From the NCBI RefSeq assembly GCF_005048265.1, contig NZ_SUNH01000020.1, positions 1-64,000 of the forward strand: a stretch of 64,000 bases of DNA. The letters run 5' to 3'. A program made the translations under genes and the position numbers. The notes below the pieces were generated by a model. That model worked only from the letters and a program-made list of their open reading frames with translations, did no database searches and was not told the origin of the DNA. Each line of letters opens with the position of its first letter. Position 1 is the stretch's first letter. Shown in pieces: positions 44,191-52,171 of this stretch. The stretch is from Paracoccus hibiscisoli (lineage in GTDB: Bacteria > Pseudomonadota > Alphaproteobacteria > Rhodobacterales > Rhodobacteraceae).

Positions 44191-44214
44191 TGACAAACCC
44201 AAATGAATTTGTCA
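44191..44214 (+). promoter_or_regulatory. Inverted repeat upstream of hemP (candidate iron/haem operator)
   Basis: TGACAAA and TTTGTCA form a perfect 7-bp inverted repeat with 10-nt spacer, overlapping a TTGACA -35-like box (44190-44195) and lying 40 bp upstream of hemP. It is probably a regulator binding site for iron-responsive control. No regulator is assigned. Confidence 0.55.
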
Positions 44215-44253
44215 GCTTTGAGGCATCAACAGTGCCACCCCATGAGGTTGACC

Positions 44254-44430
44254 ATGACCGCCACGCGCCCCGCCGATTTCACCCGTCCCGGCACCTCCAT
44301 CCTGGCCCGGATGCCCCAGCATGACGCCACCCAGCTGACCCAGGGCGGCAATCAGGCCCTGATCGTGCTGGACGAACAGGTCTATCAGCTGCGCATCACC
44401 CGCGCGGGCAAGCTGATCCTGACGAAATAA
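44254..44430 (+). CDS. hemP: Hemin uptake protein HemP
   Basis: This 58-residue HemP-family protein shows the diagnostic GNQALIVLDEQVYQLRITR and AGKLILTK ending. HemP proteins accompany haem uptake systems and, in some species, act in their activation. The start ATG 44254 has GAGG 7 bp upstream; upstream ATGs at 44203 and 44242 have weaker signals. No haem transporter genes follow here, but a decayed haem receptor-like gene lies at the right end of the window. Confidence 0.9.
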   Translation: MTATRPADFTRPGTSILARMPQHDATQLTQGGNQALIVLDEQVYQLRITRAGKLILTK

Positions 44431-44454
44431 CCGACCGCCTGCGGCACCATGCTA

Positions 44455-44484
44455 AAAGGGCCGCCCCTTGAGGGGCGGCCCTTT
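44455..44484. terminator. Bidirectional terminator between hemP and rluB
   Basis: A perfect 13-bp stem (AAAGGGCCGCCCC/GGGGCGGCCCTTT) with 4-nt loop, T-rich on both strands. Confidence 0.9.
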
Positions 44485-44500
44485 CCTGATTGCGCAACGC

Positions 44501-46273
44501 TCAGCCGCGCGGCTTGCCGGTCGGACGGCCGCCTGCGGGCTTGGGCTTGCCCTTGAAGCCGCCCGCACCCGACGGCTTGCGGTCGCCATCTGCGCGCGGC
44601 TTGCCAAACGGTTTGCGATCGCCATCGGGGCGCGGGCCGCCGAACGGCTTCTTCGCACCGCCAGCATCGCCGCGCGGGCCGCCGAACGGTTTGCGACCCT
44701 CGGCACCCTCGCCACGCGGCGCGCCATAGGGCTTGCGGTCCCCGTCCGCGCGCGGCTTGCCATAGGACTTGCGGTCGCCCTCGGGGCGGGCACCGCCGAA
44801 TGGCTTTCTCGGGCCGTCAGCGTCGCCACGCGGGCCTCCGAACGGTTTGCGACCTTCGGCACCTTCGCCACGCGGTGCGCCGTAAGGCTTGCGATCCCCG
44901 TCCGGGCGCTTGCCATAGGGCTTACGGTCGCCCTCGGGGCGCGGGCCGCCGAACGATTTGCGACCCTCGGCACCCTCGCCACGCGGCGCGCCGTAAGGCT
45001 TGCGATCCCCATCCGCGCGCGGTTTGCCATAGGGCTTGCGGTCGCCTTCGGGGCGGGCGCCACCGAACGGCTTTCTCGGGCCGTCAGCGTCGCCGCGCGG
45101 GCCGCCGAACGGCTTGCGGGCCTCGCCCGGCTTGCCGGAAAAGCGGGCGGGGCGGGCATCGTCGCCCCCGGTCTTGCGGCCCGGTCCCTCGCCGGGACCG
45201 GATTTCTTCCAGCGCGGCTTGTCGCCCGCCGGACGCGGTCGGTCGCCAAAGCCCGCGCCCTCCCCGGCCCGGTCGCCAAAGCGCGGACGATCCCCGGCGG
45301 GCTTGGCGCCCCAGCTGCGGACCGGGCGGTCGTCCTGGCCGTCCCGCGGACGGTCACCAAAGCCCCGCCCGGCAGGCTTGCCCGCAAAGCCCGGCTTGGC
45401 GCCGAACCGGCGCGGGCCGGCATCGGGCCCCTCGACGCGGGCGGCGCGTTCCCCGGCGGCACCGCGGGGGCGCATCTCGCGCGGCTTGTCCTCGACCTCT
45501 CCGGTCAGCAGGCCGCCCAGCTGGTCCCGCAGGACCTTGCGCTTGACCTCGGTCACCTGGTTCTTGTCCATGCCGGTCAGCTTGAACGGGCCATAGCCGA
45601 TGCGGATCAGGCGGTTCACCTGCAGGCCGACATGGGCCATCGCGCGGCGGATCTCGCGGTTCTTGCCCTCGCGGATGCCGACGCTGATCCAGGCATTCGC
45701 GCCCTGCTGGCTGTCCAGCTTGATCTCCATGGGAGAGAAATCCTCACCCTCGATCGTCACACCGCGGCGCAGCGGGTCGAAGGTCATGTCCGACGGCGTG
45801 CCATTCACCCGCACACGGTACCGGCGCAGCCAGCCCGTCGCGGGCAGCTCCAGCCGGCGCTTCAGCTCTCCGTCATTGGTCAGCAGCAGCAGACCCTCGG
45901 AGTTCAGGTCAAGGCGGCCGATGGTCATCACGCGGGGCATGTCGCGCGGCAGGGCGTCGAACACCGTCTGGCGGCCCAGCTCGTCGTTTTCCGACGTGAT
46001 CAGGCCCAGGGGCTTGTAATACAGCCACAGCCGCGTCTCCTGCGGCTCGTCCAGCTTCTTGCCGTCGACGGTGATGCGGTCGGTGGGCAGGACGTCCAGC
46101 GCGGGGCTGTCGATCTTGGTGCCGTTCACGCTGACGCGGCCCTCGATGATCATCCGCTCGGCCTCGCGGCGGCTGGCGACACCGGCGCGCGCCATCACCT
46201 TGGCGATGCGGTCGGCCTCGGTGCGCGGCGCGGTCTGGGGGGCCTTGCGGTCGGGGATCTGGTCGTCGGTCAT
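44501..46273 (-). CDS. rluB: 23S rRNA pseudouridine synthase RluB-like with long repetitive tail
   Basis: This 590-residue protein has an S4 domain (about 20-68: RIAKVMARAGVASRREAERM) and a pseudouridine synthase domain (about 80-250) with the catalytic aspartate D122 in GRLDLNSEGLLLLTNDGEL (in parts), plus SVGIREGKNREIRRAM. From about 260 to the C-terminus is a tail of some 330 residues rich in Gly, Arg, Pro, Lys and Asp with RKPFGGPRGDADGPRKPFGG and DRKPYG-type repeats. The tail exceeds the catalytic core and is probably disordered and RNA-binding. ATG 46273 is the start consistent with homologues. Confidence 0.9.
   Translation of the reverse strand: MTDDQIPDRKAPQTAPRTEADRIAKVMARAGVASRREAERMIIEGRVSVNGTKIDSPALDVLPTDRITVDGKKLDEPQETRLWLYYKPLGLITSENDELGRQTVFDALPRDMPRVMTIGRLDLNSEGLLLLTNDGELKRRLELPATGWLRRYRVRVNGTPSDMTFDPLRRGVTIEGEDFSPMEIKLDSQQGANAWISVGIREGKNREIRRAMAHVGLQVNRLIRIGYGPFKLTGMDKNQVTEVKRKVLRDQLGGLLTGEVEDKPREMRPRGAAGERAARVEGPDAGPRRFGAKPGFAGKPAGRGFGDRPRDGQDDRPVRSWGAKPAGDRPRFGDRAGEGAGFGDRPRPAGDKPRWKKSGPGEGPGRKTGGDDARPARFSGKPGEARKPFGGPRGDADGPRKPFGGARPEGDRKPYGKPRADGDRKPYGAPRGEGAEGRKSFGGPRPEGDRKPYGKRPDGDRKPYGAPRGEGAEGRKPFGGPRGDADGPRKPFGGARPEGDRKSYGKPRADGDRKPYGAPRGEGAEGRKPFGGPRGDAGGAKKPFGGPRPDGDRKPFGKPRADGDRKPSGAGGFKGKPKPAGGRPTGKPRG
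44600..45130 (-). repeat. Tandem degenerate repeats inside the rluB tail
   Basis: Repeated DNA segments encode DRKPYGxPRxxGxxRKPFGGPR-like blocks. The block GDRKPYG occurs several times within about 530 bp with near-identical DNA, making the region prone to in-frame length change. Confidence 0.75.
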
Positions 46274-46391
46274 GCGCGTCTCCTTCGCATCTCTGCGGGG
46301 CAAAGAGGGGTGCATACGCCCAAGCGGGCCTTGTGGAAAGCGTTTCTTTCCCCCGCTTGCGCCAAGCCGCCCGGATTGCGACAAGCGGGCC

Positions 46392-46844
46392 ATGACGCGC
46401 TTCATCAGCCACATGCCCCTGGCGCTGGACCAGGCCCGCGCCGCCGCCCTGCGCGGCGAGGTGCCGGTCGGCGCGGTCATCACCGACCCCCAGGGCCGCG
46501 TCGTCGCGGCCGAGGGCAACCGCACCCGCGAACGCGCCGACCCCACCGCCCATGCCGAGATCCTGGCCATCCGCGCCGCCTGCGCGGCGATGGGCTCCGA
46601 ACGCCTGCCCGGCCACGACCTGTGGGTCACGCTGGAGCCCTGCCCGATGTGCGCGGCGGCCATCTCGGCTGCGCGAATCGCGCGGCTGTATTACGGCGCG
46701 GCCGACCCGCGCATGGGGGGCGTCGCGCATGGCGCGCAGGTGTTCCGACACGCCCAGTGCCATCACCGCCCCGAGGTCTATGACGGCCTGTCGGCCCCGC
46801 AATCGCGCGCCCTGCTGCAGGCGTTCTTTGCCGCGCGCCGATAA
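46392..46844 (+). CDS. tadA: tRNA-specific adenosine deaminase TadA
   Basis: This 150-residue enzyme converts A34 to inosine in tRNA-Arg(ACG). The zinc site is complete: H54 and the catalytic E56 in PTAHAEILAI, and C84/C87 in EPCPMCAAA. ATG 46392 gives a typical length; ATG 46413 is an alternative. It is divergent from rluB (118-bp gap) and is followed by the tRNA-Gly gene. Confidence 0.95.
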   Translation: MTRFISHMPLALDQARAAALRGEVPVGAVITDPQGRVVAAEGNRTRERADPTAHAEILAIRAACAAMGSERLPGHDLWVTLEPCPMCAAAISAARIARLYYGAADPRMGGVAHGAQVFRHAQCHHRPEVYDGLSAPQSRALLQAFFAARR

Positions 46845-46894
46845 TGCGACAGTGCTTGAACCTCCCGGCGGACCGGCCTATATCCAGACCCAGC

Positions 46895-46968
46895 GCGGGT
46901 GTTGTGTAATGGTAAGACCCTAGCCTTCCAAGCTAGAGACACGGGTTCGATTCCCGTCACCCGCTCCA
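46895..46968 (+). tRNA. tRNA-Gly (anticodon TCC)
   Basis: The acceptor stem GCGGGTG pairs with CACCCGC, the anticodon stem-loop is CTAGC-CTTCCAA-GCTAG with anticodon TCC, the T-arm is CGGGTTCGATTCCCG, and an encoded CCA ends the gene. Length is 74 nt including CCA. Confidence 0.97.
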
Positions 46969-47065
46969 AAATCCCCCATAACCGACTAAAATCGCCGCGA
47001 AGTCACTGCGGACGGAACCTCATGGGCCTATGCCCGTTCCGCTGTCTCACAGACAGGAGAACACC

Positions 47066-47152
47066 ATGTTTAAATTCTTCGGCAGCGTCGTCGGAATCAT
47101 CTTCATCATCGGCCTGCTGGTCGTCATCGGCATCCTGTCGCTGATCTTCTGA
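47066..47152 (+). CDS. 28-residue single-helix membrane peptide
   Basis: This short ORF starts with MFKFF, followed by a continuous hydrophobic helix of Ile, Leu, Val and Gly to the C-terminus (ends ILSLIF). AGGAGA lies 8 bp upstream of ATG 47066. The peptide has a basic N-terminus with an entirely hydrophobic remainder, typical of small membrane proteins that regulate larger partners. The function is unknown. It is downstream of tRNA-Gly and convergent with pheT, 75 bp away. Confidence 0.65.
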   Translation: MFKFFGSVVGIIFIIGLLVVIGILSLIF

Positions 47153-47227
47153 TCCCGGGGGCGGGTGACCAAAGGCCCGCGGGCGGGGGCGCCGGGAGGC
47201 CGCGGCCCCCCGACCTGTCCGGGCGCC

Positions 47228-49615
47228 TCAGGCGCGCAGGGTGCCGCCGGTGGCCTTGGTCACCTTGTCGACGATCTTGCGGCTGACCTCGGCAATGTCG
47301 GCATCGGTCAGCGTCTTGCCCTGCGGCTGCAGGCGCACGGTGATGGCCAGCGACTTGGCGCCGCCCTCAAGACCCTCGAACTGGTCAAAGACCGACACGG
47401 ACGCGATCAGCGCCTTGTCGGCACCGGCTGCGGCGTTGACCAGCGTCAGCGCCTCGACCCCTGCATCCACCACAAAGGCGAAATCGCGGTCCACCGCCTG
47501 CAGCTCGGACAGCTCCAGCGCGGGCCGCGTGGGCGTCTTGGCCTTGGGGAAGGGCACCGCGGCCAGCTGGATGGTGAATCCAACGGCCGGGCCCTTGACG
47601 TCCATCTGACGCAGCACGCGGGGGTGGATCTCTCCGAACGTCGCCAGCACGTTGGGGCCAAGCGCGATATTGCCCGCACGGCCCGGATGCCACCAGCCGT
47701 CCAGCTTGCGGTTGATCTGGGCGCGGGCGGGGGCACCGATGGCCTGCAGGATCGCCTCGGCATCGGCCTTGGCGTCGTAGAGGTCCACCTTGCGGCGGCT
47801 GCCGAAGGGATCGCGCGGCGCGGTCTGGCCGACCAGCAGGCCGCTGATGCGGACCGCCTGTTCGCCCGGCTCTCCGCCCGCGAAGACCGGGCCCAGCTCG
47901 AACAGCGCCAGATCGGCGAAACCGCGCGCCTGGTTGCGTGCCGCGGCCTGCAGCAGGCCGGGCAGCAGATCGGGGCGCAGATGCGACATCTCGCTGCTGA
48001 TCGGGTTCTCCACGCGCACCGCGTCCGACCCGCCGCCGAACAGCGCGGCCGAGGGCTGGTCGATGAAGCTGTAGGTGACGCATTCGTTATAGCCCAAGGC
48101 CGCCGCCATACGCCGCGCAGTCTTTTCGCGGACCTGCAGGGGCGTCAGTACCGGCTGCGGCACGCCCGCCTGCGCGCGCGGCAGGGGCTTGCCCTGCAGG
48201 CGGGTCAGGCTGGCGATGCGGGCGATCTCCTCGACCAGATCGGCCTCGCCCAGCACATCGGGGCGCCAGGACGGGACATGGGCCATGTCGCCCTCCAGCC
48301 GGAACCCCAGGGCCTCCAGCGTGGCGCGCTGATCGGCCTCGGGGATGTCCATGCCGACCAGGCGGCTGGTGCGCTGCGGGTCCAGGCGATAGGCGCGGGC
48401 CGTGTCGGGCAGCGCACCGGCGGTCACCACCTCGGAGGCCTCGCCGCCGCAGAGGTCGATCACCATGCGCGTGGCCAGCTCCAGCCCCGGCAGGGTGAAG
48501 GCCGGGTCGATGCCGCGTTCAAAGCGATAGCGCGCATCGCTGTTGATCTTCAGCGCGCGGCCCGTGGCGGCGGTGGTGATCGGGTCGAAATAGGCGGCCT
48601 CGATGAAGACATCGGTGGTCTCCTCGGACGCGCCCGAGGCCGCGCCGCCCATGATGCCCGCGATGCTTTCCGGGCCGTGATCGTCGCAGATCACGACCGC
48701 GCCTTCGGGCAGGGCATAGGTCTTGTCGTCCAGCGCCACCAGCTCCTCTCCGGCGCGCGCGGCGCGCAGGGTCAGGTCGCCCGAGACCTTGGCCGCGTCG
48801 AACACATGCAGCGGGCGGTTCAGGTCGAAGGTGAAGAAATTCGTGATGTCCACCAGCGCGTTGATCGGACGCAGGCCGATGGCGCGCAGGCGTTTCTGCA
48901 GCCACGCGGGCGACGGGCCGTTCGTCACGCCCCGCACCACGCGGCCCGCGAAGAACGGCGCCTTGGCGGCCACGCCCGCGTCGATGGTCACACCCACCGG
49001 GCAGGGGAAGGCCCCCGGCACGGGGTCCACGGCCACGGCCTTAAGCGTGCCCAGACCACGCGCGGCCAGATCGCGGGCGATACCGTGGACGCCCAGGGCG
49101 TCGGGGCGGTTGGGCGTGATCTTGATATGGATCATCGGGTCGATCTTGTCGGGCGCGTTCTGCGCCAGCCAGTCGACAAAGCGCTGACCCACCTCACCGG
49201 AGGGCAGCTCGATGATGCCGTCATGCTCCTCGGACAGCTCCAGCTCTCGTTCGGAGGCCATCATCCCGTGGCTTTCGACGCCGCGGATCTTGCCCACGCC
49301 CAGGGTCGTGTCGATGCCCGGGACGTAATCGCCGGGCTTGGCCAGCACCACCGTGATCCCTGCGCGTGCGTTGGGCGCGCCGCAGACGATCTGCTTTTCG
49401 CCCTCATCCGTCATCACCCGGCAGACGCGCAGGCGGTCGGCATCGGGATGCTGCTGGGCATCCTCGATCCGCGCCAAGGTAAAGGTGCCCAGCCTGGCCG
49501 CGGGGTCGGCGATCTCCTCGACCTCCAGGCCCAGGTCGGTCAGCGCCTCGGCGATCTGATCGAGGGTGGCGGTGGTATCCAGATGCTCCTTGAGCCAGGA
49601 GAGGGTGAACTTCAT
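47228..49615 (-). CDS. pheT: Phenylalanyl-tRNA synthetase beta subunit
   Basis: This 795-residue beta subunit of the (alpha-beta)2 PheRS has the N-terminal tRNA-binding domain (about 40-150: EEIADPAARLGTFTLARIEDAQQHPDADRLRVC in parts), B3/B4 editing domain (about 210-400), B5 domain with the Phe-tRNA-binding region, and a C-terminal anticodon-binding FDX-ACB domain (about 700-795: SELQAVDRDFAFVVDAGV). It lies 2.5 kb from pheS, although the two are usually adjacent. The gap contains three opposite-strand genes. Confidence 0.96.
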   Translation of the reverse strand: MKFTLSWLKEHLDTTATLDQIAEALTDLGLEVEEIADPAARLGTFTLARIEDAQQHPDADRLRVCRVMTDEGEKQIVCGAPNARAGITVVLAKPGDYVPGIDTTLGVGKIRGVESHGMMASERELELSEEHDGIIELPSGEVGQRFVDWLAQNAPDKIDPMIHIKITPNRPDALGVHGIARDLAARGLGTLKAVAVDPVPGAFPCPVGVTIDAGVAAKAPFFAGRVVRGVTNGPSPAWLQKRLRAIGLRPINALVDITNFFTFDLNRPLHVFDAAKVSGDLTLRAARAGEELVALDDKTYALPEGAVVICDDHGPESIAGIMGGAASGASEETTDVFIEAAYFDPITTAATGRALKINSDARYRFERGIDPAFTLPGLELATRMVIDLCGGEASEVVTAGALPDTARAYRLDPQRTSRLVGMDIPEADQRATLEALGFRLEGDMAHVPSWRPDVLGEADLVEEIARIASLTRLQGKPLPRAQAGVPQPVLTPLQVREKTARRMAAALGYNECVTYSFIDQPSAALFGGGSDAVRVENPISSEMSHLRPDLLPGLLQAAARNQARGFADLALFELGPVFAGGEPGEQAVRISGLLVGQTAPRDPFGSRRKVDLYDAKADAEAILQAIGAPARAQINRKLDGWWHPGRAGNIALGPNVLATFGEIHPRVLRQMDVKGPAVGFTIQLAAVPFPKAKTPTRPALELSELQAVDRDFAFVVDAGVEALTLVNAAAGADKALIASVSVFDQFEGLEGGAKSLAITVRLQPQGKTLTDADIAEVSRKIVDKVTKATGGTLRA

Positions 49616-49782
49616 GGCGCGTCTTTCCGGGTCGTGTGCGGGACTTTGCCGTCTTAGAACCGCGCGAGGGGCCGGGGGTCAAGCCGGATCGGCGGATTTC
49701 ACGGCTGTGCAGGCGATTCACCGCGCTTGCGGGGTGCGCGGGGCGGTGCGATTGTCCGGCCAACACAACAGAAGGTGTCATC

Positions 49783-51015
49783 ATGAGTCTCATGTCCCGT
49801 CTTGCCCCGCTGCCCCTGGCGCTGCTGGCCGCCCTGCCCGCGCAGGCCCAGGACGCCCCCGCGACCGAGGGGCCGATCTGTTCGGGCCTGCCCGCCCTGT
49901 GGCTGGGGGACAGCGCCGAGACCAGCGACATGACCACCGCCGACGCCCCCCTGATGCGGCAGATGACCACCACGGCCAGCACGAGCCCCTATGCGATGTT
50001 CCGCGTCACGGGCGCGATGCAGGCGCTGCGCCTTGAGGCGCAATCCGACGGCGACCCGGCCCTGCGTCTGGAGACCCCGGAGGGCGATCTGCTGGCCGAA
50101 AACGACGACGCGATCGGCCTCAATTCGCGGATCGAGCAGTCGGTCGGGCCGGGCGATTACTGCGTCCAGCTGCGCGCCATCGGCAATGCCGACATGACCG
50201 CCACGGTGCAGCTGACCCGCCCCGAGATGCCCGCCCTGCTGGCCGATCCGGTCGACACGACCATCGCCGCCTGCACCCCCGACACCCCCGCCGATGACTG
50301 GGCCGAGGGGCCGCTGGAGGCCGCCCTGCCCTTGCGGACCGACAGCGACGGCACGGTGCGCTATTTCAGATTTTCCTTGGAAAGCAACGCGTCCCTGACC
50401 CTGCGGGCGGTCAGCGAGGGGCTGGACCCCACCATGATCCTGTTCGATGGCGCGGGCACGGAAATCGCCGCCAATGACGATGCCGACGGGCTGAATTCGC
50501 GGCTGGATTTCCCGAACGGGCTGGCCGCAGGCCAGTATTGCCTGGGCGTCGCGCCCCTGTCGGCCGGTGAGGGCGTGATCACCGTCAGCGCCGAAGCGCT
50601 GGACCGAGACGCCTTCCTGCGCAGCGCCTGGCGGCGCGGAGAGCTGCCGCCGCCCCTGGACGGGGATTACGCGATGCAGACCATCGACCTGGCCACCACG
50701 CCCGAAACCGTCGTCCTGCAGGACGGCAGCGCGCAATGGCTGACCTTTACGCTGGAGCGCGAGACGGCGCTGGTGGTCAGCGCCTATGGCGGGCTGGTCG
50801 GCGTGGACAGCAAGCTGGCGCTGTTCGACCGCTCGGGCGCGGTGGTGGCGCAGGATGACGATTCGGGCGGCAATACCGATGCGCGGATCGGGCCGGTCGT
50901 GCTGGAGGCCGGGCGCTATCGCCTGGCGCTGACCGACGTGAACCGGCCCGACCAGGCGGGCGCGCCGATCCGGCCCGTGGGGCTGGTCTTTGAGCGGTTC
51001 GAACGGGTGGAATAA
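49783..51015 (+). CDS. Exported protein with repeated PPC-like domains
   Basis: This 410-residue secreted protein has a signal peptide at 1-23 (cleavage near AQA-QDA). Three repeated beta-sandwich units follow, each with a GLNSRL or SKLALFD-like core: LLAENDDAIGLNSRIEQSV (about 110), EIAANDDADGLNSRLDFPNG (about 225) and AVVAQDDDSGGNTDARIGP (about 350). These resemble bacterial pre-peptidase C-terminal domains. There is no peptidase domain, so it may be a binding or surface protein. ATG 49783 follows GAAGG. It is antisense-oriented between pheT and pheS. Confidence 0.75.
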   Translation: MSLMSRLAPLPLALLAALPAQAQDAPATEGPICSGLPALWLGDSAETSDMTTADAPLMRQMTTTASTSPYAMFRVTGAMQALRLEAQSDGDPALRLETPEGDLLAENDDAIGLNSRIEQSVGPGDYCVQLRAIGNADMTATVQLTRPEMPALLADPVDTTIAACTPDTPADDWAEGPLEAALPLRTDSDGTVRYFRFSLESNASLTLRAVSEGLDPTMILFDGAGTEIAANDDADGLNSRLDFPNGLAAGQYCLGVAPLSAGEGVITVSAEALDRDAFLRSAWRRGELPPPLDGDYAMQTIDLATTPETVVLQDGSAQWLTFTLERETALVVSAYGGLVGVDSKLALFDRSGAVVAQDDDSGGNTDARIGPVVLEAGRYRLALTDVNRPDQAGAPIRPVGLVFERFERVE

Positions 51016-51112
51016 GGGCGTTGCGCCCGCGCGGGTGTTGCGCGGGCGGTGCCGTTGCGGGGCCTCTGGCGCGGGATGCGCCGGGGGCCCTTGTTTTGCT
51101 GGGGATCAAGGC

Positions 51113-51178
51113 GCACCGGAGGTGCACAGGCGCAGCACCGGATGTGCACAGGCTGTACACCGCTTGCGCACGGTGGTG
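51113..51178. repeat. Array of 11-bp tandem repeats (copy B)
   Basis: Five 11-bp units start at 51113, 51124, 51135, 51146 and 51157. They read GCACCGGAGGT, GCACAGGCGCA, GCACCGGATGT, GCACAGGCTGT and ACACCGCTTGC, aligning unit by unit with copy A; a sixth weak unit may end at 51178. It lies in the 272-bp gap before the TM2-domain gene. Confidence 0.75.
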
Positions 51179-51287
51179 TTGCATTTGGGGGGATCGCCCG
51201 TGGGCGGGATCTTGTCTGGCGGTTGCGGGTTCCTATCTTGATGGCGCGCGCCCGGTGGCGTGCGGACAAGACAGGAGAGCCGGACAG

Positions 51288-51587
51288 ATGGACACGCAGC
51301 GCGAATTGCTGATCGAGCAACGGGTCGCCAATGAAGCGAAATCGCCGTTGATCGCCTATCTGCTGCTGATCTTCCTGTGGGGGTTCGGCGTGCACCGCAT
51401 GTATCTGGGACGCTGGATCAGCGGGCTGTTCATGCTGTCGGTCTGGGCGGTGGGCTGGCTGCTGACGCCGATCCTGATCGGCTGGCCAGCGGTCGCCTTT
51501 GTCGCGATCTGGTGCGTGATCGACCTGTTCCTCATTCCGGGGATGATCCGGGGCGATCGAGAGGATATCCGGCGGCGGTTGCGCTGA
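51288..51587 (+). CDS. TM2 domain membrane protein
   Basis: This 99-residue small membrane protein carries the TM2 domain: two helices separated by a short turn with the conserved FGVHRMYLGRWISGLFML motif and VIDLFLIPGMI near the end. The family's role is unknown. ATG 51288 is preceded by AGGAGAG. It is preceded by the 11-bp repeat array. Confidence 0.85.
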   Translation: MDTQRELLIEQRVANEAKSPLIAYLLLIFLWGFGVHRMYLGRWISGLFMLSVWAVGWLLTPILIGWPAVAFVAIWCVIDLFLIPGMIRGDREDIRRRLR

Positions 51588-51673
51588 GGGGCCGCCTCGC
51601 ACGACAGACATCCGCGCTTGATATGATTGCATGAGAGGCTAGGCTGCGCCCTGCAACTGCAGGGAGTATTCGT

Positions 51674-52144
51674 GTGAAACAATTCGCCTTTTTTCTGATA
51701 GTCCTGACGGGACTGGCCGGATGCGCCGAGACGACGGTGACCCCGCTCAGCGCCAACAGCTTTCTGTTGACCACCAGCGGCGACGAGTTCTGCGGCACGC
51801 AGGGCGTGATGCGGGTCGCCAGCCGAATGGCGGCGGTCGAGACCCTCCGCCGGGGGCAGGACCGCTATGTGATCCAAAGCGTTGGCCACGACAACAGCAT
51901 CCGCACGCAATACCACGCGCCGGTGTCGCGGGGCTTCGTGCTGGGCGCGGACGGCCTCGCGCATCCGGTGGCCCGGAATCCGTTCGATATCGGATACTCG
52001 ACCACGACCGGCAGCAACGATACGACCCTGACCGTTACCGTGCTGACCAAGTCCGATCCGGGCTATAGCCAAGGCCTGGACGCCCGACAGGTGCTGGGCC
52101 CGGACTGGGAAAGCCATGTGCGCAACGGGGTCGTGGATTGCTAG
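51674..52144 (+). CDS. Putative lipoprotein of unknown function
   Basis: This 156-residue protein starts at a GTG (51674) preceded by AGGGAG. It has a signal sequence with the lipobox LAGC (C17), then a compact domain of about 135 residues with GDEFCGTQGVMRVASRMAAV, SVGHDNSIRTQYHAPVSRG and a C-terminal cysteine that may pair with C40. I do not recognise the family. The third of the genes antiparallel to pheT and pheS, its stop lies 27 bp before the pheS end. Confidence 0.65.
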   Translation: MKQFAFFLIVLTGLAGCAETTVTPLSANSFLLTTSGDEFCGTQGVMRVASRMAAVETLRRGQDRYVIQSVGHDNSIRTQYHAPVSRGFVLGADGLAHPVARNPFDIGYSTTTGSNDTTLTVTVLTKSDPGYSQGLDARQVLGPDWESHVRNGVVDC

Positions 52145-52171
52145 CCGCCGCGCACCCCCGGCCTGCGGACG

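Noticed and set aside
44600..45130. Possible CRISPR-like array
   Set aside because: The repeats are in frame within rluB, of uneven length and without unique spacers; no cas genes are nearby.
44468..46783. 771-codon plus-strand open frame opposite rluB
   Set aside because: It mirrors the repeats of the RluB tail and continues into tadA in the wrong frame.
46895..46968. tRNA-Gly as an integration site
   Set aside because: No integrase, phage genes or repeated tRNA 3-prime end was found nearby.
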